From the NCBI RefSeq assembly GCF_012396365.1, contig NZ_JAAXPG010000022.1, forward strand, positions 80,266-144,265: DNA of 64,000 bases. Direction: 5' to 3'. Origin of the DNA: Nocardiopsis alborubida (GTDB lineage Bacteria; Actinomycetota; Actinomycetes; Streptosporangiales; Streptosporangiaceae). Of this stretch, positions 43,275 to 52,106 are shown one piece after another. The translations under genes were made by a program, and so were the position numbers. The notes beneath the pieces were generated by a model, which did not search any database, was not told where the DNA came from, and saw nothing but the letters and a program-made list of their open reading frames with translations. How positions within the stretch are numbered: the stretch's first letter is position 1; each line of letters starts with the position of its first letter.

Positions 43275-44839
43275 CCCAGCAGGCCATCAGGCGTGCGTTG
43301 ATCAGCGTCTACGACAAGACCGGTCTGGAGGAGCTGGGCATCGGCCTGGCCGAGGCCGGGGTGGAGATCGTCTCCACCGGCTCCACCGCCGCGCGGCTGC
43401 GCGCCGCCGACATCCCCGTCACCCCCGTGGAGGACGTCACCGGCTTCCCCGAGATCATGGAGGGCCGCGTCAAGACGCTGCACCCCTCCGTGCACGCCGG
43501 GCTCCTGGCCGACCGGAACAACCCCGAGCACGTCGCCAGGATCAAGGAGCTGGGCATCGCCCCCTTCGACCTGGTCGTGGTCAACCTCTACCCCTTCCAG
43601 GACACCGTCGCCTCCGGCGCCTCCGAGGCCGACTGCATCGAGAAGATCGACATCGGCGGCCCCGCCATGGTGCGCGCCTCCGCCAAGAACCACGGCAGCG
43701 TCGCGGTCGTGGTCGACCCGGGCAGCTACGACGCCGCCCTGGAGGCCGTCCGCGACGGCGGCTTCACCCTGGAGCAGCGCAAGCGCCTGGCCGGGCTCGC
43801 CTTCCAGCACACCGCCGCCTACGACGCGGCCGTCGCCGGGTGGTTCGCGGCCGACTACGCCCCCGACGAGGAGGCCGCCGAGTCGGGCTGGCCCGGCTTC
43901 CTGGGCACCGTCCACAGCCGCAGGGACGTGCTGCGCTACGGCGAGAACCCGCACCAGAAGGCGGCGCTGTACACCGTCGCGGGCGCACCGGAGACCGGCC
44001 TGGCCGGAGCCGAGCAGCTGCACGGCAAGGCGATGTCCTACAACAACTACGTGGACGCCGACGCCGCGCTGCGCGCCGCCCACGACTTCGACCAGCCGTG
44101 CGTGGCCATCATCAAGCACGCCAACCCGTGCGGGATCGCCGTCGGCGCCGACAACGCCGAGGCCCACCGCAGGGCGCACGCCTGCGACCCGGTGTCGGCC
44201 TTCGGCGGCGTCATCGCCACCAACCGCCCCGTCGGCGAGGAGCTGGCCGGACAGATCGCGGAGATCTTCACCGAGGTCGTCGTCGCCCCCGCCTTCGAGC
44301 CCGCGGCCGTGGAGGTCCTCAGCCGCAAGAAGAACATCCGCCTGCTCGTGGCGGACGGCTCCGGCTTCGGCGCGGGCGTGGAGCACCGCCAGATCAGCGG
44401 CGGCCTGCTGGTGCAGTCGCGCGACGCGATCGACGCCCCCGGTGACGACCCCTCCACCTGGACCCTGGCCACCGGTGAGCCCGCCGACGAGGCCACCCTG
44501 GCCGACCTGGCCTTCGCCTGGAAGGCCGTGCGCGCGGTCAAGTCCAACGCCATCCTCCTGGCCTCCGACGGCGCCACCGTGGGCGTGGGCATGGGCCAGG
44601 TCAACCGCGTGGACTCCGCCCGCCTGGCGGTCACGCGCGCGGGCGAGAGGGTGACCGGATCCGTGGCGGCCAGCGACGCCTTCTTCCCCTTCCCCGACGG
44701 TCTGGAGATCCTCACCGAGGCGGGGGTCCGCGCCGTCGTCCAGCCCGGCGGCTCGGTCCGCGACGAGGAGGTCGTGGCCGCGGCCAAGGCGGCCGGGGTG
44801 ACCATGTACCTCACCGGGACCCGGCACTTCTTCCACTGA
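43271..44839 (+). CDS. purH: Bifunctional AICAR formyltransferase / IMP cyclohydrolase
   Basis: The 522-aa enzyme makes IMP. The N-terminal cyclohydrolase has ALISVYDKTGLEELG, STGSTAARLRAADIPVTPVEDVTGFPEIMEGRVKTLHPSVHAGLLAD; the C-terminal transformylase has RYGENPHQKAALY, CVAIIKHANPCGIAVG and SDAFFPFPDG. GTG 43271 overlaps the purN stop (GTGA). folD follows 16 nt downstream, placing folate supply in the same operon. Confidence 0.97.
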   Translation: MTQQAIRRALISVYDKTGLEELGIGLAEAGVEIVSTGSTAARLRAADIPVTPVEDVTGFPEIMEGRVKTLHPSVHAGLLADRNNPEHVARIKELGIAPFDLVVVNLYPFQDTVASGASEADCIEKIDIGGPAMVRASAKNHGSVAVVVDPGSYDAALEAVRDGGFTLEQRKRLAGLAFQHTAAYDAAVAGWFAADYAPDEEAAESGWPGFLGTVHSRRDVLRYGENPHQKAALYTVAGAPETGLAGAEQLHGKAMSYNNYVDADAALRAAHDFDQPCVAIIKHANPCGIAVGADNAEAHRRAHACDPVSAFGGVIATNRPVGEELAGQIAEIFTEVVVAPAFEPAAVEVLSRKKNIRLLVADGSGFGAGVEHRQISGGLLVQSRDAIDAPGDDPSTWTLATGEPADEATLADLAFAWKAVRAVKSNAILLASDGATVGVGMGQVNRVDSARLAVTRAGERVTGSVAASDAFFPFPDGLEILTEAGVRAVVQPGGSVRDEEVVAAAKAAGVTMYLTGTRHFFH

Positions 44840-44855
44840 GCGAGGAGACACACGC

Positions 44856-45713
44856 ATGAGCGCGATCGTTCTGGACGGCAAGGCCGTCGCGAAGTCCATC
44901 CGTGAGGAGCTCTCCGAGCGGGTGGCGAAGCTGCACGACCGCGGCGTCACCCCCGGGCTGGGCACCGTCCTGGTCGGCGACGACCCGGGCAGCCACTCCT
45001 ACGTGCGCGGCAAGCACCGCGACTGCGCGCAGGTGGGCATCGCCAGCATCCGCCGCGACCTGCCCGCCGACGCCACCCAGGAACAGGTGGAGCAGGCCGT
45101 CCACGAGCTCAACGCCGACCCGGCCTGCACCGGCTACATCGTGCAGCTCCCGCTGCCGAGGGGCCTGGACGAGAACCGCGTGCTGGGCCTGATCGACCCG
45201 GTCAAGGACGCGGACGGCCTCCAGCCCTCCAACCTCGGCAGGCTGGTGCTGATGCAGGAGGCGCCGCTGCCGTGCACCCCGCGCGGCATCGTGGAGCTGC
45301 TCACCCGCTACGACGTGCCGATCCGCGGCGCGGAGGTGGTCGTGGTCGGACGCGGCGTGACCGTGGGCCGCCCCCTCGGCCTGCTGCTGACCCGCCGGTC
45401 GGAGAACGCCACCGTCACCCTGTGCCACACCGGCACCCGGGACCTGGCCGAGCACACGCGCCGCGCGGACATCATCGTCGCCGGTGCCGGTGTGCCGGGG
45501 CTGATCACCAAGGACATGGTGAAGCCGGGCGCCGCCGTGCTGGACGTGGGCGTCTCGCGCACCGATTCGGGCCTGGTCGGCGACGTCGTCCCCGACGTGG
45601 CCGAGGTGGCCGGGCACCTGTCCCCGAACCCCGGCGGCGTGGGGCCGATGACCCGGGCGATGCTGCTGGTGAACGTGGTGGAGGCCGCCGAGCGGCAGGC
45701 CGCCGCCCTCTAG
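44856..45713 (+). CDS. folD: Methylenetetrahydrofolate dehydrogenase / methenyl-THF cyclohydrolase
   Basis: The 285-aa enzyme makes 10-formyl-THF, the cofactor of PurN and PurH. Family motifs: LGTVLVGDDPGSHSYVRGKHRDC with the conserved Tyr and Lys, YIVQLPLPRGLDENRVLGLIDPVKDADGLQPSNLG, VVGRGVTVGRPLGLLL and VSPNPGGVGPMT-like LSPNPGGVGPMTRAML. ATG 44856 follows GAGGAG. Confidence 0.97.
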   Translation: MSAIVLDGKAVAKSIREELSERVAKLHDRGVTPGLGTVLVGDDPGSHSYVRGKHRDCAQVGIASIRRDLPADATQEQVEQAVHELNADPACTGYIVQLPLPRGLDENRVLGLIDPVKDADGLQPSNLGRLVLMQEAPLPCTPRGIVELLTRYDVPIRGAEVVVVGRGVTVGRPLGLLLTRRSENATVTLCHTGTRDLAEHTRRADIIVAGAGVPGLITKDMVKPGAAVLDVGVSRTDSGLVGDVVPDVAEVAGHLSPNPGGVGPMTRAMLLVNVVEAAERQAAAL

Positions 45714-45720
45714 CCGCGCC

Positions 45721-45753
45721 TGTCCGGGTCCCGTCCGAGGCGGGGCCCGGACA
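45721..45753 (+). terminator. Terminator of purN-purH-folD
   Basis: TGTCCGGGTCCC (45721-45732) pairs with 45742-45753 (12 bp including one G-T pair), 9-nt loop, just after folD. Confidence 0.75.
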
Positions 45754-45967
45754 CCGGGCGGGCACGGCGGTGCCCGTGGCGGGCGGGCACGGGTCCGTCC
45801 GCCTGCGCACCGGCGGTCCGCCCGGGGCCGGACCTCCCGCCGCCCGCGGGCGCGCGGTCCGCGCCCGGAACGGCTCCGGCGTCACTCGCGGGCCGAAGCC
45901 GCTCACGCCGGGTAGTCGGCCCCGGCCCGACCGTTGGCGGAGGCCCCTCCGGTGGGACCGGGAACGC

Positions 45968-46573
45968 TCAGCTGGCCTTGCGGGCGGGGCCGCCCATCGG
46001 CATCGGCCGCACCAGGCCCAGCGCCACGACCTCGTTGGCCAGCCGCGTCCTGCGGTTCTGCCCCTCGGGGATGCGGAACTTCTGGTACAGCCGCAACAGG
46101 TGCTGTTTGACCGCCGCCTCGGTGACCACCAGCGCCTCGGCGATGTCCCGGGCGGTGGCGGGGGCGACGAAGGCCTCCTCCGACAGCGCGGGCTGGCACA
46201 GCGCGGTCAGCACGTCCAGTTCCCGGCGGGTGAGCTCGGGGGCGGCGCCGCGGCGCAGCTCGATGTCGGGGCTGATCTGCTCCTTGGGGAGCCCGCCGAC
46301 CCGGCAGCGCGCGGTGCCGAAGCTCACCACGTCGCCCTCCTCCAGGACCCGGCGGGCGATGGGGCGGCCGTTCACGCGCGTCCCGTTGCGCGACAGGCCC
46401 AGGTCCACCACGTAGACGTAGGGGCCGCGGCGGACCAGTTCGGCGTGCAGCTGGGAGACGCTCGGATCGTTCAGCCTGATGTCGGCGCCCTCCCCGCGGC
46501 CGACCGTGGTGACCTCACCGGCGAGCTGGCGTATGTCCCCGGTCTCTTCGATGCGGAGGTAGGGCCCGTCCAC
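45968..46573 (-). CDS. FHA domain protein with C-terminal LuxR-type helix-turn-helix
   Basis: The 201-aa protein has an N-terminal FHA phosphothreonine-binding domain (TTVGRGEGADIRLNDPSVSQLHAELVRRGPYVYVVDLGLSRNGTRVNGRPI, residues about 22-72) and a C-terminal DNA-binding domain (LTRRELDVLTALCQP, TARDIAEALVVTEAAVKQHLLRLYQKFRI). This would couple Ser/Thr kinase signalling to transcription. GTG 46573 has GGGAGGA upstream; an in-frame extension to 46684 is His/Arg-rich shadow. No kinase gene is adjacent. Confidence 0.87.
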   Translation of the reverse strand: MDGPYLRIEETGDIRQLAGEVTTVGRGEGADIRLNDPSVSQLHAELVRRGPYVYVVDLGLSRNGTRVNGRPIARRVLEEGDVVSFGTARCRVGGLPKEQISPDIELRRGAAPELTRRELDVLTALCQPALSEEAFVAPATARDIAEALVVTEAAVKQHLLRLYQKFRIPEGQNRRTRLANEVVALGLVRPMPMGGPARKAS

Positions 46574-47098
46574 GGTGGTTCCTCCCGGACTGGGGTGGCG
46601 CTGCCGGTGGGGGTGCGGACGACGGTGGTGGAGGGGAGGCTGTCGTGGGGTGACGGTTCGGTCTACGCGTGGAGTGGGCTTCATGGGGGTGGTCCTCGCT
46701 CACCGGTGCACTCATCTCCACCTTGGTTACCCGGGCGGTAAGCGTTCTACGCGCTTACTCCGGAGTTAGACGGATAAGGCGTGCAAATACGGCTCTGTGG
46801 CCGAACCGGAAGCGAGAAACGGTCACGGGCTGTTGGGGCCGGGGTGAGTCCGTTTCCGTGAGCCCTGAGGAGTCGGCGATGCGGAACACTACAATGGGCG
46901 CTGTCTCTCCCGGACGGGAAGCCTCGCTTCCCGCGCGGCGCCGCCGAAACCCTCATGAGCGTGAGCCTCCGGAGCGGTGTTCGGTTTTCGGACAGCCAGT
47001 CCTCGACGGATGGCCGGTCCGTGCCAGTTCCCGGGAGAAGACCGTGAACGAGCCGCGAGGCGGCCAAGCACATTCGTAACCGAACGGGTCGGGACGCG
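46574..47098. other. 525-nt divergent spacer between FHA-HTH and DUF3017 genes
   Basis: No gene was supported. The spacer contains a perfect 7-bp inverted repeat, GTAAGCG (46738-46744) and CGCTTAC (46752-46758), a possible FHA-HTH binding site. It also holds a TACAAT -10-like hexamer at 46890-46895 and an 8-bp hairpin CGGGAAGC/GCTTCCCG at 46915-46933 that could sit in the leader of the rightward gene. Confidence 0.5.
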
Positions 47099-47575
47099 GT
47101 GGACAAGGCGGGGCAGGCGGATTTGGCGGACGCGGACGAGGGCGCGCCCGGTGCGAGGGCACCAGGCGAGGCGGCCCGCGGCGGGCGGGTCCCCGCGGGG
47201 GACCCACCGGACGGGGACGGCCCCGACGGGCCGGAGCCCGGCGGCTCCGGACGGGACTCCGGGGAGGTCGCGCGGGGGCCGGCCGCGGAGGAGGAGGGGC
47301 CCGAGGTGCCGTACTGGCTCTCACAGGTGCCCTACTTCCTGGTCATGTCGGCGCTCGCGGCGGGGATCGTGGTCGTGGCCGCGGCCTACTTCAAGCGCGG
47401 ACCGGCGATCATCGCGGGCGCCCTGCTGCTGGCGGCGACCTTCCGGGTGCTCCTGCCCCGGGACTGGGTCGGCATGCTCGCCGTGCGCCGCCGGTGGATC
47501 GACCTGCTCACCCTGAGCACCCTCGCGGTCCTGCTGATCGTGCTGGCATGGGTGGCGCCGCAACTGTCCGCCTAG
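47099..47575 (+). CDS. DUF3017 membrane protein
   Basis: The 158-aa protein has a disordered acidic/Gly-rich N-terminus (residues 1-70) followed by three membrane helices: YFLVMSALAAGIVVVAAAYF, AIIAGALLLAATFRVLL and LLTLSTLAVLLIVLAWVAP. The segment RVLLPRDWVGMLAVRRRWIDL is characteristic of actinobacterial DUF3017, usually found beside folD as here. Function unknown. Confidence 0.82.
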   Translation: MDKAGQADLADADEGAPGARAPGEAARGGRVPAGDPPDGDGPDGPEPGGSGRDSGEVARGPAAEEEGPEVPYWLSQVPYFLVMSALAAGIVVVAAAYFKRGPAIIAGALLLAATFRVLLPRDWVGMLAVRRRWIDLLTLSTLAVLLIVLAWVAPQLSA

Positions 47576-47757
47576 GCGTCGAATAAGCTTGACGTCGAGA
47601 TACCGCGACACCGAGAAGCCACCGCCTCCCCGGGGAGCACGGACCCCGGGCGGGATCGGTGGACCGCCGGGTGCGCGGGCCGGCGCCGGCCACGAGCCGG
47701 ACGCGGGTCCGCGACGCACGAGGCGGCAGCGAAGACTGAAGGGACAGCCACACAGCC

Positions 47758-48975
47758 ATGGCCAAGATCAAGGTCGAGAACCCCGTAGTCGAGCTCGACG
47801 GCGACGAGATGACCAGGATCATCTGGTCCTTCATCAAGGACCGTCTGATCCTCCCCTACCTCGACGTCGACCTGAAGTACTACGACCTGGGCATCGAGGA
47901 GCGCGACCGCACCGACGACCAGATCACCGTCGACGCGGCCAACGCCATCAAGGAGCACGGCGTCGGCGTCAAGTGCGCCACCATCACCCCGGACGAGGCC
48001 CGGGTCGAGGAGTTCGGCCTCAAGAAGATGTGGCGGTCGCCCAACGGCACCATCCGCAACATCCTCGGCGGCGTCGTCTTCCGCGAGCCCATCATCTGCG
48101 AGAACGTGCCCCGCCTGGTCCCGGGCTGGACCAAGCCGATCATCATCGGCCGCCACGCCCACGGCGACCAGTACAAGGCCACCGACTTCAAGGTGCCCGG
48201 CCCCGGCACGGTCACCATGACCTACACCCCGGCCGACGGCAGCGAGCCGGTCGAGTTCGACATCGCGAACTTCCCCGAGGCGGGCGGCGTCGCGATGGGC
48301 ATGTACAACTTCCGCAAGTCCATCGAGGACTTCGCGCGCGCGAGCCTGAACTACGGCCTGGACCGCAACTACCCGGTCTACATGTCCACCAAGAACACGA
48401 TCCTCAAGGCCTACGACGGCATGTTCAAGGACGTGTTCCAGGAGGTCTTCGAGAGCGAGTTCAAGGACCGCTTCGACTCCGCGGGCCTGACCTACGAGCA
48501 CCGCCTCATCGACGACATGGTCGCCGCCGCGCTCAAGTGGGAGGGCGGCTACGTCTGGGCCTGCAAGAACTACGACGGTGACGTGCAGTCCGACACCGTC
48601 GCCCAGGGCTTCGGCTCCCTCGGCCTGATGACCTCCGTCCTGCGTACCGCGGACGGCCGCACGGTCGAGGCCGAGGCCGCCCACGGCACGGTGACCCGCC
48701 ACTACCGCCAGCACCAGCAGGGCAAGCCCACCTCCACCAACCCGATCGCCTCCATCTTCGCGTGGACCCGCGGCCTGGAGCACCGGGGCAAGCTCGACAA
48801 CACCCCCAAGGTCGTCGAGTTCGCCAACACCCTGGAGGACGTCGTCATCAAGACCGTCGAGGGCGGCCAGATGACCAAGGACCTCGCGCTGCTCGTCGGC
48901 GGCGACCAGGAGTTCCTGACCACCGAGCAGTTCCTCGCCGCTCTGGACGAGAACCTCGCCAAGCGCCTGGCCTGA
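47758..48975 (+). CDS. icd: NADP-dependent isocitrate dehydrogenase (eukaryote-like class)
   Basis: The 405-aa enzyme oxidises isocitrate to 2-oxoglutarate in the TCA cycle. Sequence and length match the eukaryotic-type NADP-IDH: VVELDGDEMTRIIWSFIKDRLI, WRSPNGTIRNILGGVVFREPII, KPIIIGRHAHGDQYKATDF, YMSTKNTILKAYDGMFKDVFQEVFE, HRLIDDMVAAALKWEGGYVWACKNYDGDVQSDTVAQGFGSLGLM and EAEAAHGTVTRHYRQHQQGKPTSTNPIASIFAW. Confidence 0.97.
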   Translation: MAKIKVENPVVELDGDEMTRIIWSFIKDRLILPYLDVDLKYYDLGIEERDRTDDQITVDAANAIKEHGVGVKCATITPDEARVEEFGLKKMWRSPNGTIRNILGGVVFREPIICENVPRLVPGWTKPIIIGRHAHGDQYKATDFKVPGPGTVTMTYTPADGSEPVEFDIANFPEAGGVAMGMYNFRKSIEDFARASLNYGLDRNYPVYMSTKNTILKAYDGMFKDVFQEVFESEFKDRFDSAGLTYEHRLIDDMVAAALKWEGGYVWACKNYDGDVQSDTVAQGFGSLGLMTSVLRTADGRTVEAEAAHGTVTRHYRQHQQGKPTSTNPIASIFAWTRGLEHRGKLDNTPKVVEFANTLEDVVIKTVEGGQMTKDLALLVGGDQEFLTTEQFLAALDENLAKRLA

Positions 48976-49020
48976 GCCCCTGCGCTCCGCCCGTGCGGCG
49001 GTGCGCGGGGCCGGGCGGGG

Positions 49021-49050
49021 CCCGGACGGTCCTGATCCCGACCGTCCGGG
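49021..49050 (+). terminator. Terminator of icd
   Basis: CCCGGACGGTC (49021-49031) pairs with GACCGTCCGGG (49040-49050), 8-nt loop, 45 nt after the stop. Confidence 0.75.
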
Positions 49051-49329
49051 TGAGACCTCGGTCACGCCCGGTCGCCCCCGAGGGGCGGCCGGGCTTCGCC
49101 GTGTCCGGGGTGGGGCGCGATCCGCCTCCGAGCGGGTCCGGTTGTCGCAAACGCGGTGTTCGCGGGGTTCTGGGCCCGCGATCGGCCAAAGTTTCCCGGC
49201 GTGTTTCCCGTGTTCGGCGTACATACGCGCGTCCGCGGTGGGAGGATGGCAACGCCGGACCACCGCAGAGGCCCGAGGGTGCGACATAGGCCACGTGCAC
49301 AGGATTCGCACCTTAAGCGAGCTTTGACC

Positions 49330-49487
49330 TATTGTGGAGACGTGCCGGTGAGAACCGGCAGGCCAGAGCGGGTTTCGGCTCCTCTGCCACTATGACCGAC
49401 GTGCCGGCCGTGCGCCCGCTGGGGGGTAGGCGCGCACAGTACGGAACGTCACGAAGAAGGGCCCGTCGCTTCGGCGACGGGCCCTTC
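49330..49487 (+). ncRNA. Candidate small structured RNA with its own terminator
   Basis: Between icd and the ArsR gene there is a structured stretch: TGCCGGT/ACCGGCA (49343-49360) closed by a GAGA tetraloop, CAGAG/CTCTG (49364-49386), then a perfect 14-bp UUCG-capped terminator stem (49456-49469 with 49474-49487). The icd terminator lies 400 nt upstream, and no coding frame here is convincing, so this terminator implies a separate short transcript. It matches no RNA family that I recognise. The 5' end is a guess. Confidence 0.35.
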
Positions 49488-49553
49488 GCCTTTCCCCGGC
49501 CCCCTCGCGGTCCGCGGTCCTCTCCCGCTTTCCCCCGGGGGCTTCCCCTGGTG

Positions 49554-49581
49554 AAAAGCGTAACCTGTGGGTTACGCTTTT
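49554..49581 (+). promoter_or_regulatory. ArsR-type operator, perfect 12-bp inverted repeat
   Basis: AAAAGCGTAACC (49554-49565) and GGTTACGCTTTT (49570-49581) form a perfect inverted repeat with a 4-nt spacer, ending 3 nt before the GTG start of the ArsR gene. TACGCT within the right arm would be the -10 box of a leaderless transcript. Confidence 0.8.
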
Positions 49582-49584
49582 GTC

Positions 49585-49980
49585 GTGGACGATGTGGTGA
49601 ACGCGATCGCCGACCCGGTGCGCAGGAGGATCCTCGACCTGTTGCGGGAGTCCGACCTGTCCGCCGGGGAGGTCTCGGCGCACTTCGTGATCAGCCGCCC
49701 GGCGGTCAGCCGCCACCTGCGCGTCCTCAGGGAGAGCGGCCTCGTCCGCGACCGGCTCGACGGGCGCAGACGCCTCTACGGCATCCGTCCGGAGGGACTG
49801 TCCGAGCTGGGCCGGTGGATCGGTCGGTTCGCCGCACCGGATTCCGCCGAACCCGGACCCGGATCCGCGCCCGGACGCTCCGCATGGGAAGGGCGGCTCG
49901 ACGCGCTGGAGACGGAGGTCCACCGGACCCGTCGGGAACGGCGCGGGCGCACGCGGGACAACCGAGAGGAGAGCGCATGA
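49585..49980 (+). CDS. ArsR-family (SmtB/ArsR) repressor
   Basis: The 131-aa protein has a winged helix: VVNAIADPVRRRILDLLRESDLSAGEVSAHFVISRPAVSRHLRVLRESGLVRDRLDGRRRLYGI. It lacks the CxC metal motif of ArsR/SmtB, so it is the metal-independent subtype that accompanies AHSA1-domain proteins. GTG 49585 directly follows the operator. Its stop overlaps the next ATG by 4 nt. Confidence 0.9.
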   Translation: MDDVVNAIADPVRRRILDLLRESDLSAGEVSAHFVISRPAVSRHLRVLRESGLVRDRLDGRRRLYGIRPEGLSELGRWIGRFAAPDSAEPGPGSAPGRSAWEGRLDALETEVHRTRRERRGRTRDNREESA

Positions 49981-50474
49981 GCACAACGCCGTCCGGCCGT
50001 CTGTTCGCCGCGGGGGAGGGCAGTGAGCTGGTCCTGACCCGCGTCTTCCGCGCCCCGGCGGACGACGTCTGGCGCAGTGTCACCGAGCCGGAGCGCACCG
50101 CCCGCTGGTTCGGCCCCTGGGAGGGCGAGGCGGGCCCGGGACGCACAGTGAGGCTGCAGATGGCCTACGAGGAGGGGCAACCCTGGTGTGACGTGCGCAT
50201 CGAGGTGTGCGAGCCGCCGCACCGCCTCGCCGTCTCGATGGAGGACGGGGAGGGCCGCTGGGCCATGGAGCTGAGGCTCGCCGAGACCGGCGGGACCACC
50301 ACGCTGACGCTCACGCACCTTCTCGCCCCCGACGCCCCGGTGGGTGAGGTCGGGCCCGGCTGGGAGTACTACCTCGACATGCTCGCGGCCTCGCGCGAGG
50401 GGCGGGACCTGCCCGACTTCGACGACTACTACCCGGCGCAGAAGTCCTACTTCGAGGCGCTCGCGCAACGGTAG
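49977..50474 (+). CDS. SRPBCC/AHSA1 domain protein
   Basis: The 165-aa protein is an activator-of-Hsp90-like START-fold protein: LVLTRVFRAPADDVWRSVTEPERTARWFGPWEGEAGPGRTVRLQM, and GGTTTLTLTHLLAPDAPVGEVGPGWEYYLDMLAA. Such proteins bind hydrophobic ligands, and pairs with ArsR regulators are common in actinomycetes; the physiological role is unknown. ATG 49977 has GAGAGGAGAG upstream and overlaps the regulator stop. Confidence 0.88.
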   Translation: MSTTPSGRLFAAGEGSELVLTRVFRAPADDVWRSVTEPERTARWFGPWEGEAGPGRTVRLQMAYEEGQPWCDVRIEVCEPPHRLAVSMEDGEGRWAMELRLAETGGTTTLTLTHLLAPDAPVGEVGPGWEYYLDMLAASREGRDLPDFDDYYPAQKSYFEALAQR

Positions 50475-50525
50475 CGCCCGGGCTCCCGCCGGACCGGGGA
50501 GGCGGGCCCCGGTCCGGCGTCCGGC

Positions 50526-51851
50526 CTACTCCTGGAAGGCGCTCTCGGGGATCGGCTCCCCGGCCCGCATGGCGCCGAACATCTCCTCGGAGCGGGCCTC
50601 GTCCCAGACCACCACCGAGCCGACCCCGTCCAGCGTGGGGGTCTGGCCCACGGGGATCGCGGTGGTCTGCGTACCGCCGCGCATCGCCAGGAGCATGCTG
50701 CCCAGGTGCCGCAGGTCGTCGCCCTCGTCCACCATGAAGGTGTCGGTGCCCGCGAGCACCAGCGGGACGGACTCGAAGGGGTTGAACAGGGTGGAGGGCG
50801 CGCTGGCCGTCTGGACCAGCGCGGAGAAGAACTCGCGCTGGCGGGCGATGCGGTCCAGGTCGGCGCGCGGTGTGGCGCGGGTGCGCACGTAGCCCAGGGC
50901 GGTGCCGCCGTCCATCGTCTGGCAGCCCGCCTCGATGTCCAGCCCGGCCTTGGGGTCGACCATGGCCTCCTCGGGGCACAGTTCGACGCCGCCGACCGCG
51001 TCCACGATGTCGACGAAGCCGCCCATGCCGATCTCCACGTAGTGGTCGATGTGCACGCCCGAGGCGCGCTCGAAGGTCTCCACGAGGGGGGCGGGGCCGC
51101 CGCAGACCTCCTCGCCCGCGTCGTTCGTGCCGCACACGGCGTCGGCGAAGGCGGTGTTGATCTTGTTGTCGGCGTAGCCGGGGACGGCGAGGGGGACGTA
51201 GGAGTCGCGGGGGACGCTGACGATGGTGGGGTCGCCCTCGTCGGGGATGTAGAGCACCATGATGGTGTCGGTTCGGCGGCCCTCGGCGTAGCCGGTGGCC
51301 ATCTCGTCCATCTGCTCCTCGGACAGGCCCTGACGGCTGTCGGAGCCGACGATCATGTAGGTCGTGCCGGGCTGCTCGTCCGGGCGGCCCTCGTAGTCCA
51401 GCAGGGCCTCCACCCGCTCCAGCCGCGAGTTCGCGTACACGTAGAACCCGCCGACGAAGGCCAGGGGCAGGACCAGCACCAGGACCAGCACGGTCACCGT
51501 GATGGTGGTGGCCAGCCGGCGCTTGCGCTCCTTGTGCCTGCGCTCGATGCCGCGGCCGTCGTAGACGCGCCCGGCGCTGTGGGTGCGCCGGGACCTCTGG
51601 GACTGCTGAGGCCTTTGGGACTGTTGGTGCCTCTGGGGCCGCCTCGGCCGCACCGGGGGCACGTCCTCGGCGGGCGGGAGCCGACGCGTCTCGCCGACCA
51701 CCCTCTGCTCGGACTCGCGCGGGCGGTAGAGTTTCTCGAACTCGTCCGGCCTGCCAGGGGTCCCGCCGCGCCGGAACACGCCCGGTCTGTCGTGCTCGCC
51801 GGTGCGACCGGGGTCGTCCCGGTTCCGTCGGTCAGCCATCGCATCGCCCAT
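50526..51851 (-). CDS. LytR-CpsA-Psr (LCP) family cell-wall glycopolymer transferase
   Basis: The 441-aa protein has a long Arg/Gln/Pro-rich cytoplasmic N-terminus (residues 1-110), one membrane helix (TTITVTVLVLVLVLPLAFVGGFYVYA) and an extracellular LCP domain: TYMIVGSDSRQGLSEEQ, GRRTDTIMVLYIPDEGDPTIVSVPRDSYVPL, NKINTAFADA, and TALGYVRTRATPRADLDRIARQREF with the phosphate-binding Arg residues. LCP enzymes attach glycopolymers from undecaprenyl pyrophosphate to peptidoglycan, so it could anchor the polymer made by the locus 9-30 kb away, though that link is speculative. Confidence 0.92.
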   Translation of the reverse strand: MGDAMADRRNRDDPGRTGEHDRPGVFRRGGTPGRPDEFEKLYRPRESEQRVVGETRRLPPAEDVPPVRPRRPQRHQQSQRPQQSQRSRRTHSAGRVYDGRGIERRHKERKRRLATTITVTVLVLVLVLPLAFVGGFYVYANSRLERVEALLDYEGRPDEQPGTTYMIVGSDSRQGLSEEQMDEMATGYAEGRRTDTIMVLYIPDEGDPTIVSVPRDSYVPLAVPGYADNKINTAFADAVCGTNDAGEEVCGGPAPLVETFERASGVHIDHYVEIGMGGFVDIVDAVGGVELCPEEAMVDPKAGLDIEAGCQTMDGGTALGYVRTRATPRADLDRIARQREFFSALVQTASAPSTLFNPFESVPLVLAGTDTFMVDEGDDLRHLGSMLLAMRGGTQTTAIPVGQTPTLDGVGSVVVWDEARSEEMFGAMRAGEPIPESAFQE

Positions 51852-52106
51852 CTGCTCAGCGTCGTGGATCCGCCTCGTCGCTTACTTCCACCCTGTGTGA
51901 TCGCGAAAAGGGTAGCGGGGTTCGGCGCAATGTCCCGTTTCGGCCTCCGGGCCCCGGGGAACCGGCCGCGCGATCGCCTCCGCACGTTACCCGGGGTCCC
52001 GCGCCCGTCGAACCGGCCAGCTTCCATCGCCACAGCTCAGACCCCTTGTGTCACACCAGTAACGTGTCCGGCCCGCCCCTGACGGCCGACGCCCGGTCCG
52101 ACCGGA

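Noticed and set aside
49330..49487. Known riboswitch (for example c-di-AMP or cyclic-di-GMP type)
   Set aside because: Stems are present but I could not match a conserved ligand core, and the next gene is separated by a terminator and an operator.
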